64,000 nt of DNA from Chrysopilus asiliformis (GCA_964034945.1 OZ035961.1:14895243-14959242), one strand, 5' to 3'; shown: positions 45,246 to 58,179, counted from the stretch's first letter. A program made the numbers and translations. The notes: generated from the sequence alone by a model not told the origin.

Positions 45246-48200
45246 ATGGCTGAGAGTCGCGAACGAATCCGTGGCCCCTCACGAGATGGCCGTGAGGGTC
45301 TGACCAGCCCCAGACAAGTCCTCCGTCGTCTAATGCTCCTGTCCGAAGGTCGTCAATATCGGGAGGCAGCTGGAGTTGTTGGCCGTTTAGGTCCATCGGT
45401 TTTACGATCTGTGGTTTCTGAACTTCCTATGGACATCCTCATCGAAGCATTGCCGCATAGCGCATACCTATTGGAGTCATTCTTTTGCCGGTGAGAATTT
45501 ATGCAAAACATTTTACCTCTTCGTCGGGTAAATAAAAAATAAACATAAACACAAACCAACCTCCCATCCTATGCTCATTGAATCCAAGCTAAAACATCTT
45601 ATTTGACATGAAATCGCGATTATATGATAATTAACTTTCTTTCGATGTAATTAAATGGAATGAAGAAGGAGTTGAAAAGAAACCTTTGAATCATCTTGAC
45701 TTCTATTTCACTATTGACATTATGTAGCTACACATGTTTGTATAGCGGCGACTATTATTAACACTTGATTGCCGTACGATGGCCGGAATTTTAGCATATA
45801 TCAAGAATTTCATTCATAAAACGCTGATCCGATGGATGGGTGGACGGCGAAACCAGTTTCACTTATTCAAATAAAACCGTAGTAATCATAAAACCTTCAT
45901 TCATTTCGTTATATTTCGCCAGGTTAAATACAGTGAATCCATCTCCGAAGCCAGAAGTTCCCTCGGACACAGTGGTTTGGCATCTGGTCAGACACTTTGG
46001 GAATCCACATGAATCTGGGCTGCGGCAAAGATGTTGCAAATTAATCCAGGCACTGGGTCAATGGCAGCCTGATTTGCGGAAGTCTCTGATCGAGAGGCGT
46101 CAATCACTCGATCGGGCGGTCCAGGGATTGGGCATTCATGGCTTGACTGCTGATTACACTGGAACCCTCATCTCATTACACATCGCTCTGAAGAACGAAC
46201 TTCAACGGCACATCGAGACATACAAGACGGCGATCCATAAACTGGAGGAATTAAGCAATGTAACCGTCAATCAAGATCCCGCTCAGTCATCCCATCAGCG
46301 GCTTTTGGCCATAACCTACGATGATATTCAACAAAGACTGATCGATAATAAGACCCTGCTGACTATTCTCGATAAGCCCGCACTCAAACAGTTAACCCAT
46401 TTGATTGAGAATCTCGGCCAACGGGTCCAGAATGACAAAGAGGTTCTACTCTGCGTTGGCCAAATTAAGCGTTTGGACCCGCAATCCAGCGTAGACAAAA
46501 GGCCAGCTGCCGGCCTCCTGATGAACTTTTCGAGGGGTTGTGAAGCTGTCCTGAATTTAATGGGGCCGAAAAGCACACCACCTTCGAGTCCAAGCAGTGG
46601 AAGTTGCTGTAGTGATGGATACCACTCGGACTCGGATGCTCCACCAGATGAAGTGAAGTAAGTTATTTAGATTTGTTCAATTCTCTAAAACTCTTGAATC
46701 GACCTACAAACATTTTTGTATTTATGTTCATTAATTAATGTTTATTCCAACGTTTCTGCATGAGGCAAAGAAAGAAAAATTAAGGAGCGATTTGATGCAA
46801 TTTTTAAAGAAAATTAAGGGATTTTTCTTTTCTAGTATTTTTTAAGCTCTTGATTCGTGAAAAAAAATTTCACGTTTTTTTGAGACCATTTTTCATGTCA
46901 TTGTTTTTTAAATTTTTTTTATTATTATTTTTTGTCTTCGCCACACTTTCCCCGAATGTAGGCAAATTACCGTCTCCGTTGCCATGTTGGCCCATTTTTA
47001 TATAAATACAATTACGTTTTCTCATTTAATCGACTTAAAATATCGGTTTACGATATTATACATATTTCCCATATCGTAAACCCAAATATAAAGCTGGATA
47101 AATGAAAAAAGCGTCATTCAGTTTACATTAAAGTGTTCAACCTAGCAGCCGAGACTGTGATTCGCCTACATTCAGGAAGAGTGTAGCGTAGGCATTAAGA
47201 AAACTTTTCTTGAAAATTTCTTTCCAAATGTTGACGGAAATTATGATTTGGAAATCATTTTTCACGCTTGATTTTTTAATTAAGAGCTATACCATACCAA
47301 GAGCGTTGTATTGTCGATTTGTGGGATTTTTAAAGACAATCATACGAATACAGACGTTGTTTCCCATTAAAAAACGTTGTTTTTCGAAAAAACAAGCAAA
47401 TAAAATATCAGCAAATTAATTTGGTGTGAAATAAAACCTTTTGTAGACGGAAAAACGTCGAAATTTGTATGGCTGTCTTTAAAAATCGCACAACGCGGCA
47501 ACATAACGCTTTTATTTGAAAAACCGTGAAAAATGGTTTTCAAAAATCGTGATTTCCGTCACATTCGTGACGTTAATTTTCTTTTCAAACACCGCATCTC
47601 CCCAATGCAAAAAAATTAGGAACTAAGAAATATTTTCGAAGGATTTTCACCTGCGGCACAGATTTTTCTTTACGCTGAGTGGCTCTTGAAAAGATTTTGC
47701 TTGCGGCGCATATTTTTTACAACATGTTTAGTTTCAAATAATTGCTTAATGCCGCATAACAAAGTTTTTTACAACGGACAATAGTTTTTCATGCGGATTT
47801 TTTAAGGAATTTTTAAAGTCTTTTGTACAGGCTTTAAAAATTACTTTTAAAGCAGTTTTACAGAGCCTAAATTTCTCGATAAGTACCATAGAAACCGAAG
47901 GAGTAAAATTGATGTATCTAGAGTTTAGAATGTTCTCTCATGTTAGCTTGGATTTGGCAACTGTGAAATGTCGTGTACACTGCAAATTTACAGAACCAGG
48001 AATTTTTTTCTAGAATTTTATTTCACGATAGATTAATGGAAACAAATATTGCTTAAATTTTATTTTAAAACATAAATAATACGATCGAAAATTAACAATA
48101 AATCTGCAGTATAGCAGAATAACATATAATTTTGATAACAATTGATTAGATCCGTCTTTCCAATGTACAAATTGAATATAAAATCGTGACAACAACTGGG

Positions 48201-49638
48201 GAAACTTTTTTCTACAATATTAAATATTTAAACTATGCTTTCTATAAAAGAAAATTACACTAAATTGCATTTTTGTTTTAGTAATGAAATGGTACGACTC
48301 TATAGATGTCTCTATACACAAAATAGAGCAGATACCTTAGACGCCCTTAATAGTTTGCCACAATTGAAGCACGTCCATAGTCTTAAGGCGAAAATCTTAT
48401 TCTCAATTATAGTGGTAAGTATCAATTTTTTGCTCGTTTAGATAATAGAAAAGAATCATTAAAAATTTCACGCTCCATATTACTCTTGTAACCGCAATTG
48501 AAAAATTCCAAAGAAGTTTTGTGCGATATTTTCCACATTTTACTCGTATAGCGTGGAATATATTTGTCAAATTCTTGGCATATTTAAACAAATGGAAAAG
48601 CGACTTTGACAGAAATCATTCGCGTGAAATTGAAATTTTTCATAAAAGTGCACGTATTTTCTTGTGGCGCGGTTCCGATCAGGTTCAAAATTTACTTTTA
48701 CTTTGAACTTGAAACGATTATACAGAAACCGGGTTATACTTTTCTTGGAGAATGAGAAAATTTTCACGATCTTAATTTACGGAAGCACGCCGCATCCTAC
48801 GTAAATCGCGTCATTCGACCTGGCGCGTCGTACATTCTCATTAATGGTGAGATGATCACCGATCGTTTGATGATCACTTTCTGGCGAAAATCCACACCAG
48901 AAACCTGTATTAGCAAAAGTTTGATCGATTTCGAAATATAATTCTGGTTCACCTGATTTCAGCTCTCGTTCAGGGCATGCCATGCACTCCGAGAACGAAA
49001 GGTAATTGATGTCCGACGTCTACTTTATTGCTCCGTAGAAAGTGTTGACGAGCCATCTCTGAGTCTGGATCGGGCGGTTAGGCAACATTTGAATGATACG
49101 GCGGATATTTTCCCAATGGGCGACATCGAACGTCAGGTGGCAAATCAGGTAAATTTTTTTTTTTGTCGATTTGATACTGAAAATTTAATAAATCTTCCAC
49201 TACATGGCATCTGATTTGCATATTTTAAATCCAAGTCTTAAATCCAATTCGAAACGAGTAATTCGATTAATGGCTTAAGAGTAATTAAACAAAAATTTCA
49301 GGTTCTATCAACATTGCATGAGTATCCGTGCCTGGAGACCTGCACCCCATTAATACATTTCATTAGTGCCTGTGTTCGATTGGCTTGGAAAATGGTTAAT
49401 CAACCTTCACCATACTATCTGGACAACGACTTTACGCTAGGTACATGATTTTCACATTTTCAAAGTAATTAGGAATTCATGTTAACTGTGGAAATTTTCA
49501 CTTTCAGGATTTCTCCGGCCGGAAAAACACGATCGACATCCGCTTTCAGACAAACGATCTGATCTTATAAAGGCGTTCTTGTGGCCAGCACTCATCCAGA
49601 ATAATCAATGTGTGTTTAAAGCTGTTGTTGCAACATAA
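45246..49638 (+). CDS. MIEAP/SPATA18-like protein (putative), six exons
   Basis: Exons are 45246-45490, 45923-46657, 48282-48414, 48963-49148, 49302-49440 and 49508-49638; 522 aa, all phases consistent. The N-terminal ~80 aa are basic (SPRQVLRRLMLLSEGRQYRE); residues ~85-325 are mainly helical with a likely coiled segment and end in a Ser/Pro/Asp-rich low-complexity stretch (TPPSSPSSGSCCSDGYHSDS). Residues ~327-522 resemble the C-terminal MIEAP domain: a helical block VRLYRCLYTQNRADTLDAL, a middle ERKVIDVRRLLYCS, then PLIHFISACVRLAWKMVNQP and the closing KAFLWPALIQNNQCVFKAVV, which follows the family's 'WPAL...V.KG' pattern. In vertebrates MIEAP binds cardiolipin and acts in mitochondrial quality control; a like role here is inference. 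The gene is convergent with the SH2 gene, stop codons 168 bp apart. Intron 2 (1.6 kb) holds nothing I recognise. Confidence 0.75.
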
Positions 49639-49806
49639 AAATTCAGTTTCGCAGTTACAAAAAATCTGCAAGGGATTCTAATGAAAAATTCAAACTGAGA
49701 AAAATTTAAAACACACAACATTCGACCACATAAACATTTAAGTTGACATAAAAATGAATTTTGTATATAGAAAAAATTTATAACTGAGAATACATATGAA
49801 TTTATT

Positions 49807-52800
49807 TTATGATATTGGAAATAGAACGAGACTTAAGCTAATGTTTCGATTTGTACAAAGCAATTTATTTAGTTGATAGTACTTAATGATATCCTTTGGC
49901 GTATTGAATTGCTTCTCAAAGGGCTTTTTCAATCCGATCGCATATTTGTTATGATGATCATTCATTAATCTGATGTGCAAATGAAAGAAATTATTTTGTG
50001 CGTAGACGCTGGCAATGTATTTTATTCGATTGTCCTGTAATTTATTCATTTAATGAAAATAAATTTTTTATAAAGGATTGTTTTCACTTTAGATAATAAT
50101 AATACCTTCTCCTTGTATGGACGAACTAAACACGAACCGTCAACGCGATTGCTTAGAATCTCTTCAGCTCCTGAACGATCAACAGCACGGAAATATTTTT
50201 CCTTTTCAATGTCCGTTTCGGTTGATTGAGGACATTCGGGGGTGTGATCTTCTAAAATTTGATAAAAAATATAAAATATTTTGAATTTTTAGTATTTTTT
50301 GAAAAAAAAAACATTTCAAAATCAGAATTCGAGTTATTTTCTTAAAATCATGAAACAAGAAATAATATAAACAACACCCTTTTTTATTTAAACCATTTCT
50401 TGCCATTCAGGTGCATTTTTTCAGCAGCATGTCTTATGGCTGGAGCCCAATGAATGCAACTGAAACGCACAAACTGTCACTTACAAGTTTGTTCCATAGA
50501 AACCATTTGAAGTGAGCACAGTGAACGCAGTGAACGCACCTACAACGCAAAAGTTTGCAGACTTTTAACTTTGCCGCAGAATTCTGAGTTGACAGTTCAT
50601 AAAGTGAGGTTGGTGAAATATCGTTTGAGGAAAAATTGATAGCCTTAGTGCAATAACATACAAATAACAAAAATAAAGACCAACAAAGCAAATTATCACT
50701 TCAAAATTATCCATTTTTGTAATTTGGCCAACTTTATACCACTTTATATTATGTCACTTGTACTACTTCACGAGATGCCATTGGGGTCTGCCGCTGAAAT
50801 GTTGCGCTGCATTACAGTTTATGCGTTTTAGTTGCGATCGCGTTGCGTTCATGGTGCTCCAGGGGTTAAGAAACAGAAATATTTGTCAAATTTTTGTTTG
50901 CTTACTCAAGACCACCAGCAACACCCCTGTAAACATTTATTGTTCGAAATTGGCATCATGTTTTGAATTGTTACGATAGATTTGCCTGAAAACTTGTTAA
51001 GAAAGCGGGATTTTGATGGATACTATCACATCGGGTATTAAAAAATAACGTCGGTTTCGCGTAGTGGCAAAAAATGTGTTAAATTGATAAAAAAAAATCA
51101 ATTTGACTTAATTTTTGGAACAATTTTCAGCAAATACCTAATTCTGTCATGTAAATTGAAACATTTTTGAATATTTCTGTGGTCACAAATAATAAGGGCT
51201 TAAGTCGAATTTCTTCATTTTTCAGGAGAAGCATTTTAATATTTATGAAATTTTAACTGTTGGTGGCAAAGGGGTATCAAACCGTATTCAAAAACCTATA
51301 ACTACAAAACGTTATGAAAAATAAGCTTTTTACGATTGGTTTAATCTGGTTTATTCAAACTTAATATTTTCAGAGAAATTAAGGATTATTTTACTTTAGC
51401 CACTCTTTCAAAACTTTTTTATGTCTTAGAAATGGCTACAATCAATGGCTAAAGTCAAGTTAAGCCCCTAAAAACCTACACCCCGATTTGAAAAAGAGGC
51501 TAAAACAGACTTGAGCCTGATCGTTTCGGAAAAATTAAAACCGAAGAATGAACTAATTCGACTTAAGCCACTATTCCACGTGCAAAAACGATCAAATCAA
51601 TGCAGCTTCGCGCCCATAACAGTGGATTAAGTCTATACAAAAATATATGGGATCTGACTTTAGCCGTGCTTCTAAATGCAACTTGGAAATTTTTTTTTGA
51701 CTTTAGCCATTTAATGTAGTAGCCTATAACGGTCTGACTTTAGCCGTGCTCCTAAATGCAACTTAGAAATTTTTTTTTTGACTTTAGCCATTTAATGTAG
51801 TAGCCTATAACGGTCAAAAATGGTCGTAGAAACTAACGGGTTAGTGAAATTAAGAGCATTTTGGAAGGAGAACACGATTCTGTAAAAACATTGAAAACGG
51901 CTAAAGTCGAGTTAGGCCCTTACAACTTGTGACAACAGATTTGTTTGAAAGGTTTTCCTTGACCTACCCAAACAGCATCGAAAAGTACGGGAACATGAGA
52001 TTTGTTCTTTGCGACTTGAAAGAGTAGAAATTTACACAATCGGGATTAAAAATTTACACCTATAATTCACATCCGCGTAAAAGAAGCGAAAGAAGTGACG
52101 AGCACGATCTTTGGGGCAACATTCGCTTCATGAAAATCCTGCGGCGATAGAGCAGCATTTGATGGTTTTCGGGCCGAAATAGTGATTGGCTGTGGAGCCT
52201 GAACGTCAGTTTAATTTTGAAGAAGCGTGTGATGGAAAAAGTGACGAAACTGCTACCACTAAAGTTTCATTAAAGCTCCCCGTCTGAGAAACACCAAAAA
52301 AAATTGATGCCTTCAGCCGCCATATTTCTCACTGACATTTGATGGAAACGATTTCGTTTCGAGAATTAAATTTCTTATTTCAGGCGAATGACTGAAGGAT
52401 ATTGCATAAAAAGTGGATAGCATACATTTTTGAAACAGCATAATTTTATTGGCATCAAAATTTCATTGCAAAAGAAAAAAAAATTTTACCGATAAAATAA
52501 AATTAAAGAAATTTTTGATTAAAAACAAAATAATTCGATGGCCGATTAAAATCTGTTTAAATTTCAGATCCAATATTGTCGAAAAATTTTAATGGCAATT
52601 AAAATCACGACATGCAACCGGAAGAAAAGTCCATTATAAAATAACACTCCACAAAAGTTTCCATTAATTTGTCGCCATTAGATTTTTCTCGTTCGTCTTC
52701 TGCTTACGTTTTTATTTGTTCATCTCTGTTTACTAGCAAGCATTCGAGGGAGAAAGAAAACCCGCTCGATGATTTGTGTAATTGTGTGATATAATGCCGT

Positions 52801-54706
52801 CAGATGACGCTCGCGCATGAGGCAACTAATTACGTCCCTGTCGTTATAATTGCGACGTAGCAAACCGCAGAAAAGTGTTCCCCACTATGTGTGTCGTTGC
52901 GCGTCTCATACGCACGACTAAGGACGTGTTTTCTACATAAATTGCTTATCGCCGTGATCTGCATGGTGACGAACTATGGGGATAAACATCATATTTGCTG
53001 CCTAAAATGCTATTTGGGTAATCCTTATATATGATTTTAAGTCTTATCAACATTTTCAATGTCAATATTTATCAAAATTTATTTATTTATTTATTTCAAC
53101 AGGTGCGAAGCACCATCTGAACTAGTTACAAAAAATGCTACAATTTATGTATGGCTGCAATTAAAATTCTGATATAATTACTTATTAATTCATGAATTAT
53201 TATATAATAATCTCTTGATACCGCTTATATTTTTATGAAAATCGATAATATTATAAAATTTATTAAAAATTTTAGACATGGCTGAAACTGGTTCAGAACG
53301 TCCGTAATTTGTTCTATGAAAGTCTATATAAAAGAGAGTATTTCTATGTCTAGTTCTTGAATAAGATATAATATTTAACTTGCTCAATAGCATCGGAGAG
53401 TCAATCTCTCCTGACAACAATTTAAAGAGAAACAAAACAGCGAATACTTCACGCCTCATTCGTAGCTGTGGCAAGTTTAACAGTTTTAACCTTTTATCAT
53501 AAGGTGGCAGTAATTGGCTATCGTTCCACGGCAGGTGCCGTAGAGCAAACCTTAAGAAACGTTTCTGAATGGATTCTAATCTTTTATTGTGAACTTCATA
53601 AGCAGGTAACCACACAACACTAGCGTATTCCAATACTGGACGCACAAATGAACAATACAAAGATTTTAACACAAAAGGATCTGGCAACTCTTTTGACCAA
53701 CGCTTCACAAAGCCAAGCAATGCATTAGCACGATTTATAACGCTGTTAATGTGCAAATGAAAATCTAGATTGGTATCAAGAAGAATTCCAAGATCATTAA
53801 CATAATTGGATCTACATAGTGGAGAATCGTTTAGAAAATAGTCGTAATTATCAATATTCTTTTTTTTGCGACTAAAAGTGATGGCTACACACTTAGCAAT
53901 GTTCAACTTTAAATCGTTATTAGTGCACCAAACAAAGATCTTGTTCAGTTCCTCTTGAAGGACTAAATTATCTTGAGGACCACCGATAGAGGAGTAAAAC
54001 TTTAGGTCATCAGCATAACCTAGCACGTGAATGTTCTGAATAATAGAAAAAATGTCATTTACAAAAAGAATGAACAACAGTGGACCTAAGTGGCTACCTT
54101 GAGGAACACCTGAGAGAGCATAAGCTATCTCAGAAAAGACATTAGAGTATTTCACCCTGAAAGATCTCTGACTAAGATAAGATGCTATCCAACTGCACAA
54201 GTCATTTGAAAAGCCTAATCTTTCTAATTTAAATAATAGTACCTCATGAGAAAGTTTGTCAAAAGCCTTGCTGAAATCTGTATAAATACAGTCAACCTGT
54301 GAGCCCGATTCCATTGAATTTATTTACGTTATTTCATGTCAAAACCAGGGCTGTGGAGTCGGGACAAAATTACAGCTTTAGGAACTTTGAGCCGACGTAA
54401 ATTTTTCGTGGTTTTGAAGTCGTCAACTCCGACTCGTAAAATTTTAGAATATCCGATTCTAAAATTTCAGGAGTCGGAGTTGATTACTTCAAGACCACGA
54501 AAAATTTACGTCGGCTCAAAGTTTGACTTTTTGTACAGTGTATGTACCAAAAGTATTCAATAAAGTACATGTAATCAAAGAAAACAAACAGAAAATCATA
54601 TACCAATTATAAGATAGTGATTATTGTCATCGATTTCACTTTGCTCGTATGCCGATTCCTTTTTACAGCATCCGTTGTAATAAATATCCACACAATCATT
54701 TCCCAT
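49807..54706 (-). CDS. Small SH2-domain-only adaptor protein, three exons
   Basis: On the minus strand the exons are 54706-54604, 50251-50106 and 50034-49807; 158 aa. The phases fit (intron 1 splits a Glu codon, intron 2 is phase 0). The N-terminal 35 aa (MGNDCVDIYYNGCCKKE...) are Cys/Tyr-rich with a YxN (Y9-Y10-N11). The SH2 domain spans about 53-155: helix A region VDRSGAEEIL, the CLVRP motif with the phosphotyrosine-binding Arg78, the FFHLHIRL strand (residues 99-106) containing the expected His, YAIGLKKPFEKQFNTPKDII and the C-terminal YYQLNKLL. The layout FALG/..F.S..DII.YY is most like the C-terminal SH2 of BLNK/SLP-76-type adaptors. Nothing else is fused to it, so it may act like SAP-type single-SH2 adaptors. 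AATAAA (49806-49801) abuts the TAA. Exon 1 is short, and its assignment rests on phase and ORF only. Confidence 0.78.
50440..50862. mobile_element. MITE-like element with imperfect TIRs, 423 bp
   Basis: The left end CTGGAGCCCAATGAATGCAA, then ctgaaacgcacaaactgt, mirrors the right end acagtttatgcgttttagt...ttgcgttcatggtgctccag. It lies in intron 1 of the SH2 gene. No transposase is present and the TSD is unclear. Confidence 0.7.
50939..51030 (+). repeat. ~90-bp duplicate, also at 55162-55250
   Basis: Both copies start ATTGTTCGAAATTGGCATCA and share 'cctgaaaacttgttaagaaagcgggattttgatgga', with a few differences in between. Confidence 0.85.
51653..51815 (+). repeat. 80-bp head-to-tail duplication
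   Basis: The unit begins TCTGACTTTAGCCGTGCT and ends 'gtagtagcctataacgg'. The two copies differ at about three positions (including tctaaa/cctaaa and ttggaa/ttagaa). Confidence 0.92.
53078..54316 (-). mobile_element. 5'-truncated non-LTR retrotransposon (LINE)
   Basis: On the minus strand, 53190-54314 is an uninterrupted 374-codon reading frame for the C-terminal part of a LINE ORF2. It holds reverse-transcriptase motifs in order: VDCIYTDFSKAFDKLSHEVL, SGVPQGSHLGPLLFILFVND and LGYADDLKFY (the catalytic YADD), then the thumb (LGILLDTNLDFHLHI) and the post-RT region. The start is lost: the sequence begins inside the RT domain, and upstream codons contain a stop. The 3' end is a short (TAAA)n tail at 53078-53098. 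No RNase H or endonuclease is present. It resembles Jockey/CR1-group elements; the clade is not fixed. The intact frame suggests a fairly recent insertion in intron 1 of the SH2 gene, antiparallel to the flanking plus-strand genes and parallel to its host. Confidence 0.93.
54346..54535. repeat. GGAGTCGGAGT-type repeat, copy 3, folded
   Basis: It begins 'agggctgtggagtcggg'. An inverted repeat of ACTTTGAGCCGACGTAAAT followed by ttttcgtgg lies at both ends, around 'gtcaactccgactc...gagtcggagttga'. Confidence 0.8.
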
Positions 54707-55161
54707 TTTAATTACTAAATTTTGCAACACTGTCCAGAAAACCCTTAAACAGAGACACATCACTTAATGAAAAGCACCCCTTTTGAAGATTAAAACAAAA
54801 CTGAATTCATTCAGAAATTTACATCGCATATGCAACGAAGTAAGTACTAAACATTTATAAAAATAATACGACTGCAGAAGTCCACAGATGTGAACAAATA
54901 ATTTCCTCGCATGAGAAAAAACGGAAAACCAGTAATCAAAATAAAAATGAAAAACAGACTAAAATCGCGGGTTGAATTCATCCACATGGGCTTAAACTCA
55001 TCTAGACTTTAAATGCATCTTATGAAAAAGTCATAAATAAGAACTTAAATGATTACTGCACGGTTTGAATGAGTGACAAATGAGTGTTATGTTTGGATTT
55101 TAGTTTTTTTCCTTTTCGTATTTTTTTTTTCAAATGAAAACGACAAAGCGTGAATCTTTTA

Positions 55162-55250
55162 TTGTTCGAAATTGGCATCATGTATAGAATTATATTACGA
55201 TGTATTTACCTGAAAACTTGTTAAGAAAGCGGGATTTTGATGGATTTCTG
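55162..55250 (+). repeat. ~90-bp duplicate, partner of 50939-51030
   Basis: See the block starting ATTGTTCGAAATTGGCATCA. This copy lies just upstream of the SH2 gene, while its partner lies inside intron 1. Confidence 0.85.
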
Positions 55251-56574
55251 TGATTTAGGGGTGTTCACAAAATACATCACATGTAGGGGGAGGTCGCGTG
55301 ACGACGAAGTTTGGGAGTCAGATTAAGTGTGATGTCACAGAAGAATTCAACAATTGCAATATCGTTACTACAAGTCGAAGCCATATTATGAATGGTGGTA
55401 CCCTTAAATAGGACCAGAGGGCAGATGGGAGCCACAAAGAACAAGGAAATTATTTAAAGAAATTTTTCCATGATTGAAAATTTTCCACGAGTTCTCAATT
55501 TTTGAGGAATTTTTGAACCAAAGAGAAGAATATCTGATATCAAAAGCATATGATTTCCTTATACTAACTATGCCTTTGATGTTTACATAATGTTTACATA
55601 AACTTTTATGATATCTAGGTTATTATTATTTCATGCAAGTTATTATTTTATATTACGATGTTTTTAAGTGTGGGCAAACTTTTCGTCGAAGACTGTATTG
55701 TCATATCTGAGAGTCAAACCATTTATCTAAGTTAAACACCTATTTAACGCTACAAAGAACAGAGCACCGCGCGCGGCGAAATCTTGAATCTTTGTAACTG
55801 TCATTTTTTTAACCGTCATTTTTTTAAATCGTATGGAAAGTTTAAATAAAAAAAATACATAATAGAATAACGCGTGTTTGGGGGATTTTCTTTATATTTT
55901 GGGACATTTTAAGACGATTCTGGTTTGTTCATTGCGAGTTAACTCAGATATGGTGGGGGGAATTTAATTGAACTTCACATGCATGGATTAAGACTATTTT
56001 TATTAATTAACAGCCTGTAATTAATTAAGTACATCTCAGCGACCTTGTGACATATATATTGTATCTGTAACTCGTAAATCGAATATTCTCCATCAAAACG
56101 TCTCAATTTTACGTCATTTTGATGTAATTTTCCATTGAAGTGTTTCTGGAAGAATATGGAGTTTCCTTGATTTCTACACAATAGAGTTTTCTCGATTATA
56201 GTGTTTCTGTAAGCATTAGAAACCTATCTATTTAAAAAACTCGCTTAATTGAAACCTGTCGACTTGAATGCAATTTATGTAAATCTAACACTTTTTGTGT
56301 ATTTTCTATATATTAATTTTACATAATTCACTGTTTTAAATCAAGAAAATGAAAATTTTTCCACAGTTTCAAACCAAGAAAATCAAAATTTTTCGTCAAC
56401 TTCATGCATTTAGAGGAAAGGCGGATGATGGTGCTGTGATTGCGGAACAAAATGTCACATAAAACATTTGGAAAATATATTTGGGGTCTAACATTAGCAA
56501 AAATGAACGTGACAAATTTTATAGATTGCGTTTTGATAACATATTTTAGACCAGCATAAATGCTACATCTTTAA

Positions 56575-56805
56575 CCCTCTAGCCGGAATGCCCGCCTTAA
56601 GGCGGGCTTCAGGGAATTCGCTTGTTTATAACGGGTAACAATTTTAATCGCCGGAAATCGCCGGAACGTCTTACACTGACTTTTGTAAGTTATCGCTTTA
56701 CATGCTGGAAAAAATTTAGCCCTGTACGTTGTCTTGGTTACGGTATGTCGCAAGTTGAAAGTCATATTTTAGTGAATTTTTCTCGGTAATATTCCGGTTA
56801 GAGGG
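56575..56805. mobile_element. piggyBac-like MITE, 231 bp
   Basis: TTAA flanks both ends (56571-56574, 56806-56809). TIRs CCCTCTAGCCGGAAT / ATTCCGGTTAGAGGG match at 14 of 15 positions. A perfect internal palindrome GCCCGCCTTAAGGCGGGC lies near the left end. No transposase is present. TTAA plus CCC ends indicate piggyBac-type mobilisation. Confidence 0.9.
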
Positions 56806-57296
56806 TTAAGTATACATGTTTACAGCTATCACAATAAAGTGACATAGTAGGGAGGAAAATTTCCTCTATATCCGCAAATAAAAAAACGCCAAGGGTGACT
56901 ATTCTAACAAACATGTGTAAATTTACCCCCGATTGATATAATCAAAGTTAAAATGATGTCGATAAACATTTAAACCTCCTGCCAAGGACGATTTGTTTGC
57001 ATGTCCCATTTATGGCCAATAAATTTGCATAGAATGTCAGTTAACTAGATTTAGAAAAAAGATTTACGAACAAAATAAGTGTCGGACTCAAGTCAGATAT
57101 GAACTTAATCGAAACAAATTGATGAAAAGTTAAAGTGTACAAAATTACAGAAAATTTAATTTAATCCTAAAATGTCCTACCTAATCTCTTTTGCATATCG
57201 CTTTATTTTTTTGAATGTTACTTAAGTAGTTGAGTAATGCATTACAGACCATTTATAAAATTAAACTACTTTGTTTTATATTTCTTGGGAAATTAT

Positions 57297-57462
57297 AGGT
57301 TGTTCATAAAATATGTTACACTTTAGTGGGGGGTCTGCGGTAATGTGACCGCGGTACTAGACTTCATACAAAAAAACGTGGAAAAGACTGACGAAGGGAG
57401 GATGAGGTTTCAAAAAAAAAACGAAAAGTAACGTGACGTAATTTATGGACAGCCCCTTGCCA
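57297..57462. mobile_element. TIR element of the 'cataaaatacgtcac' family
   Basis: The left end gttgttcataaaatatgtta(cac) mirrors the right end gtgacgtaatttatggacag(c). The length is about 166 bp with a GC-richer middle and no ORF. It is the best-preserved copy in the window. Confidence 0.8.
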
Positions 57463-58179
57463 TCAACGTATTGATATCTAATTTTTCGCAAACATTTCAT
57501 GAAAAATAGATCGAAAATCTTTAATAACTTATTTCGATATCAGTTCAACCGATTATTAAAGAATAATTTAGTAAAACGTGTAACTAACACCGAATTAAGT
57601 AGAAAGCCATTTACTGCCTGATATAATATGTTACGGGATATTATCCGATGGATTGTTTACTTAGCAAGAGTAATTGATTGGTAGTATGGTGACTTGTTCA
57701 TGCAATTAATTTACATATCAAGTGGTTTAAATTTACATATTTTCACGTTGCCTTTTTAGCTTCAAACGAATGTGTTTACAATTATTTACTGGGTAGTGTC
57801 GAAACATATATATGGGGGATTTTAATAAGAAATGACAATTTATAACATCGATCTAACATATGTGGAGATATTTAAAATTCTACGTTAAAATTTTTGTTAA
57901 TTTTTTAACAATTGAAATCGTTTCTTTTCGAAATAATGCGTCCGCCAAACATGTCTCGTAAAAGAGCCATTGAGCCCACCGCCCACCGGTTCGTTGTTCT
58001 ATTGTGTACAGGTCCATTTTAAATTGCCCAAGTCTTCTTAACAAAATGCTGAAACAAAATAAAAAAAATAAAAATAAAAAAAAAAGTTATAAAGACTTCA
58101 AACCCCTGCGTCTATTCTGGCCCACCCTGTACAAATCGCTTCAGTGATTTTCGTATTATAGGCGAACAGACTGATAAGT

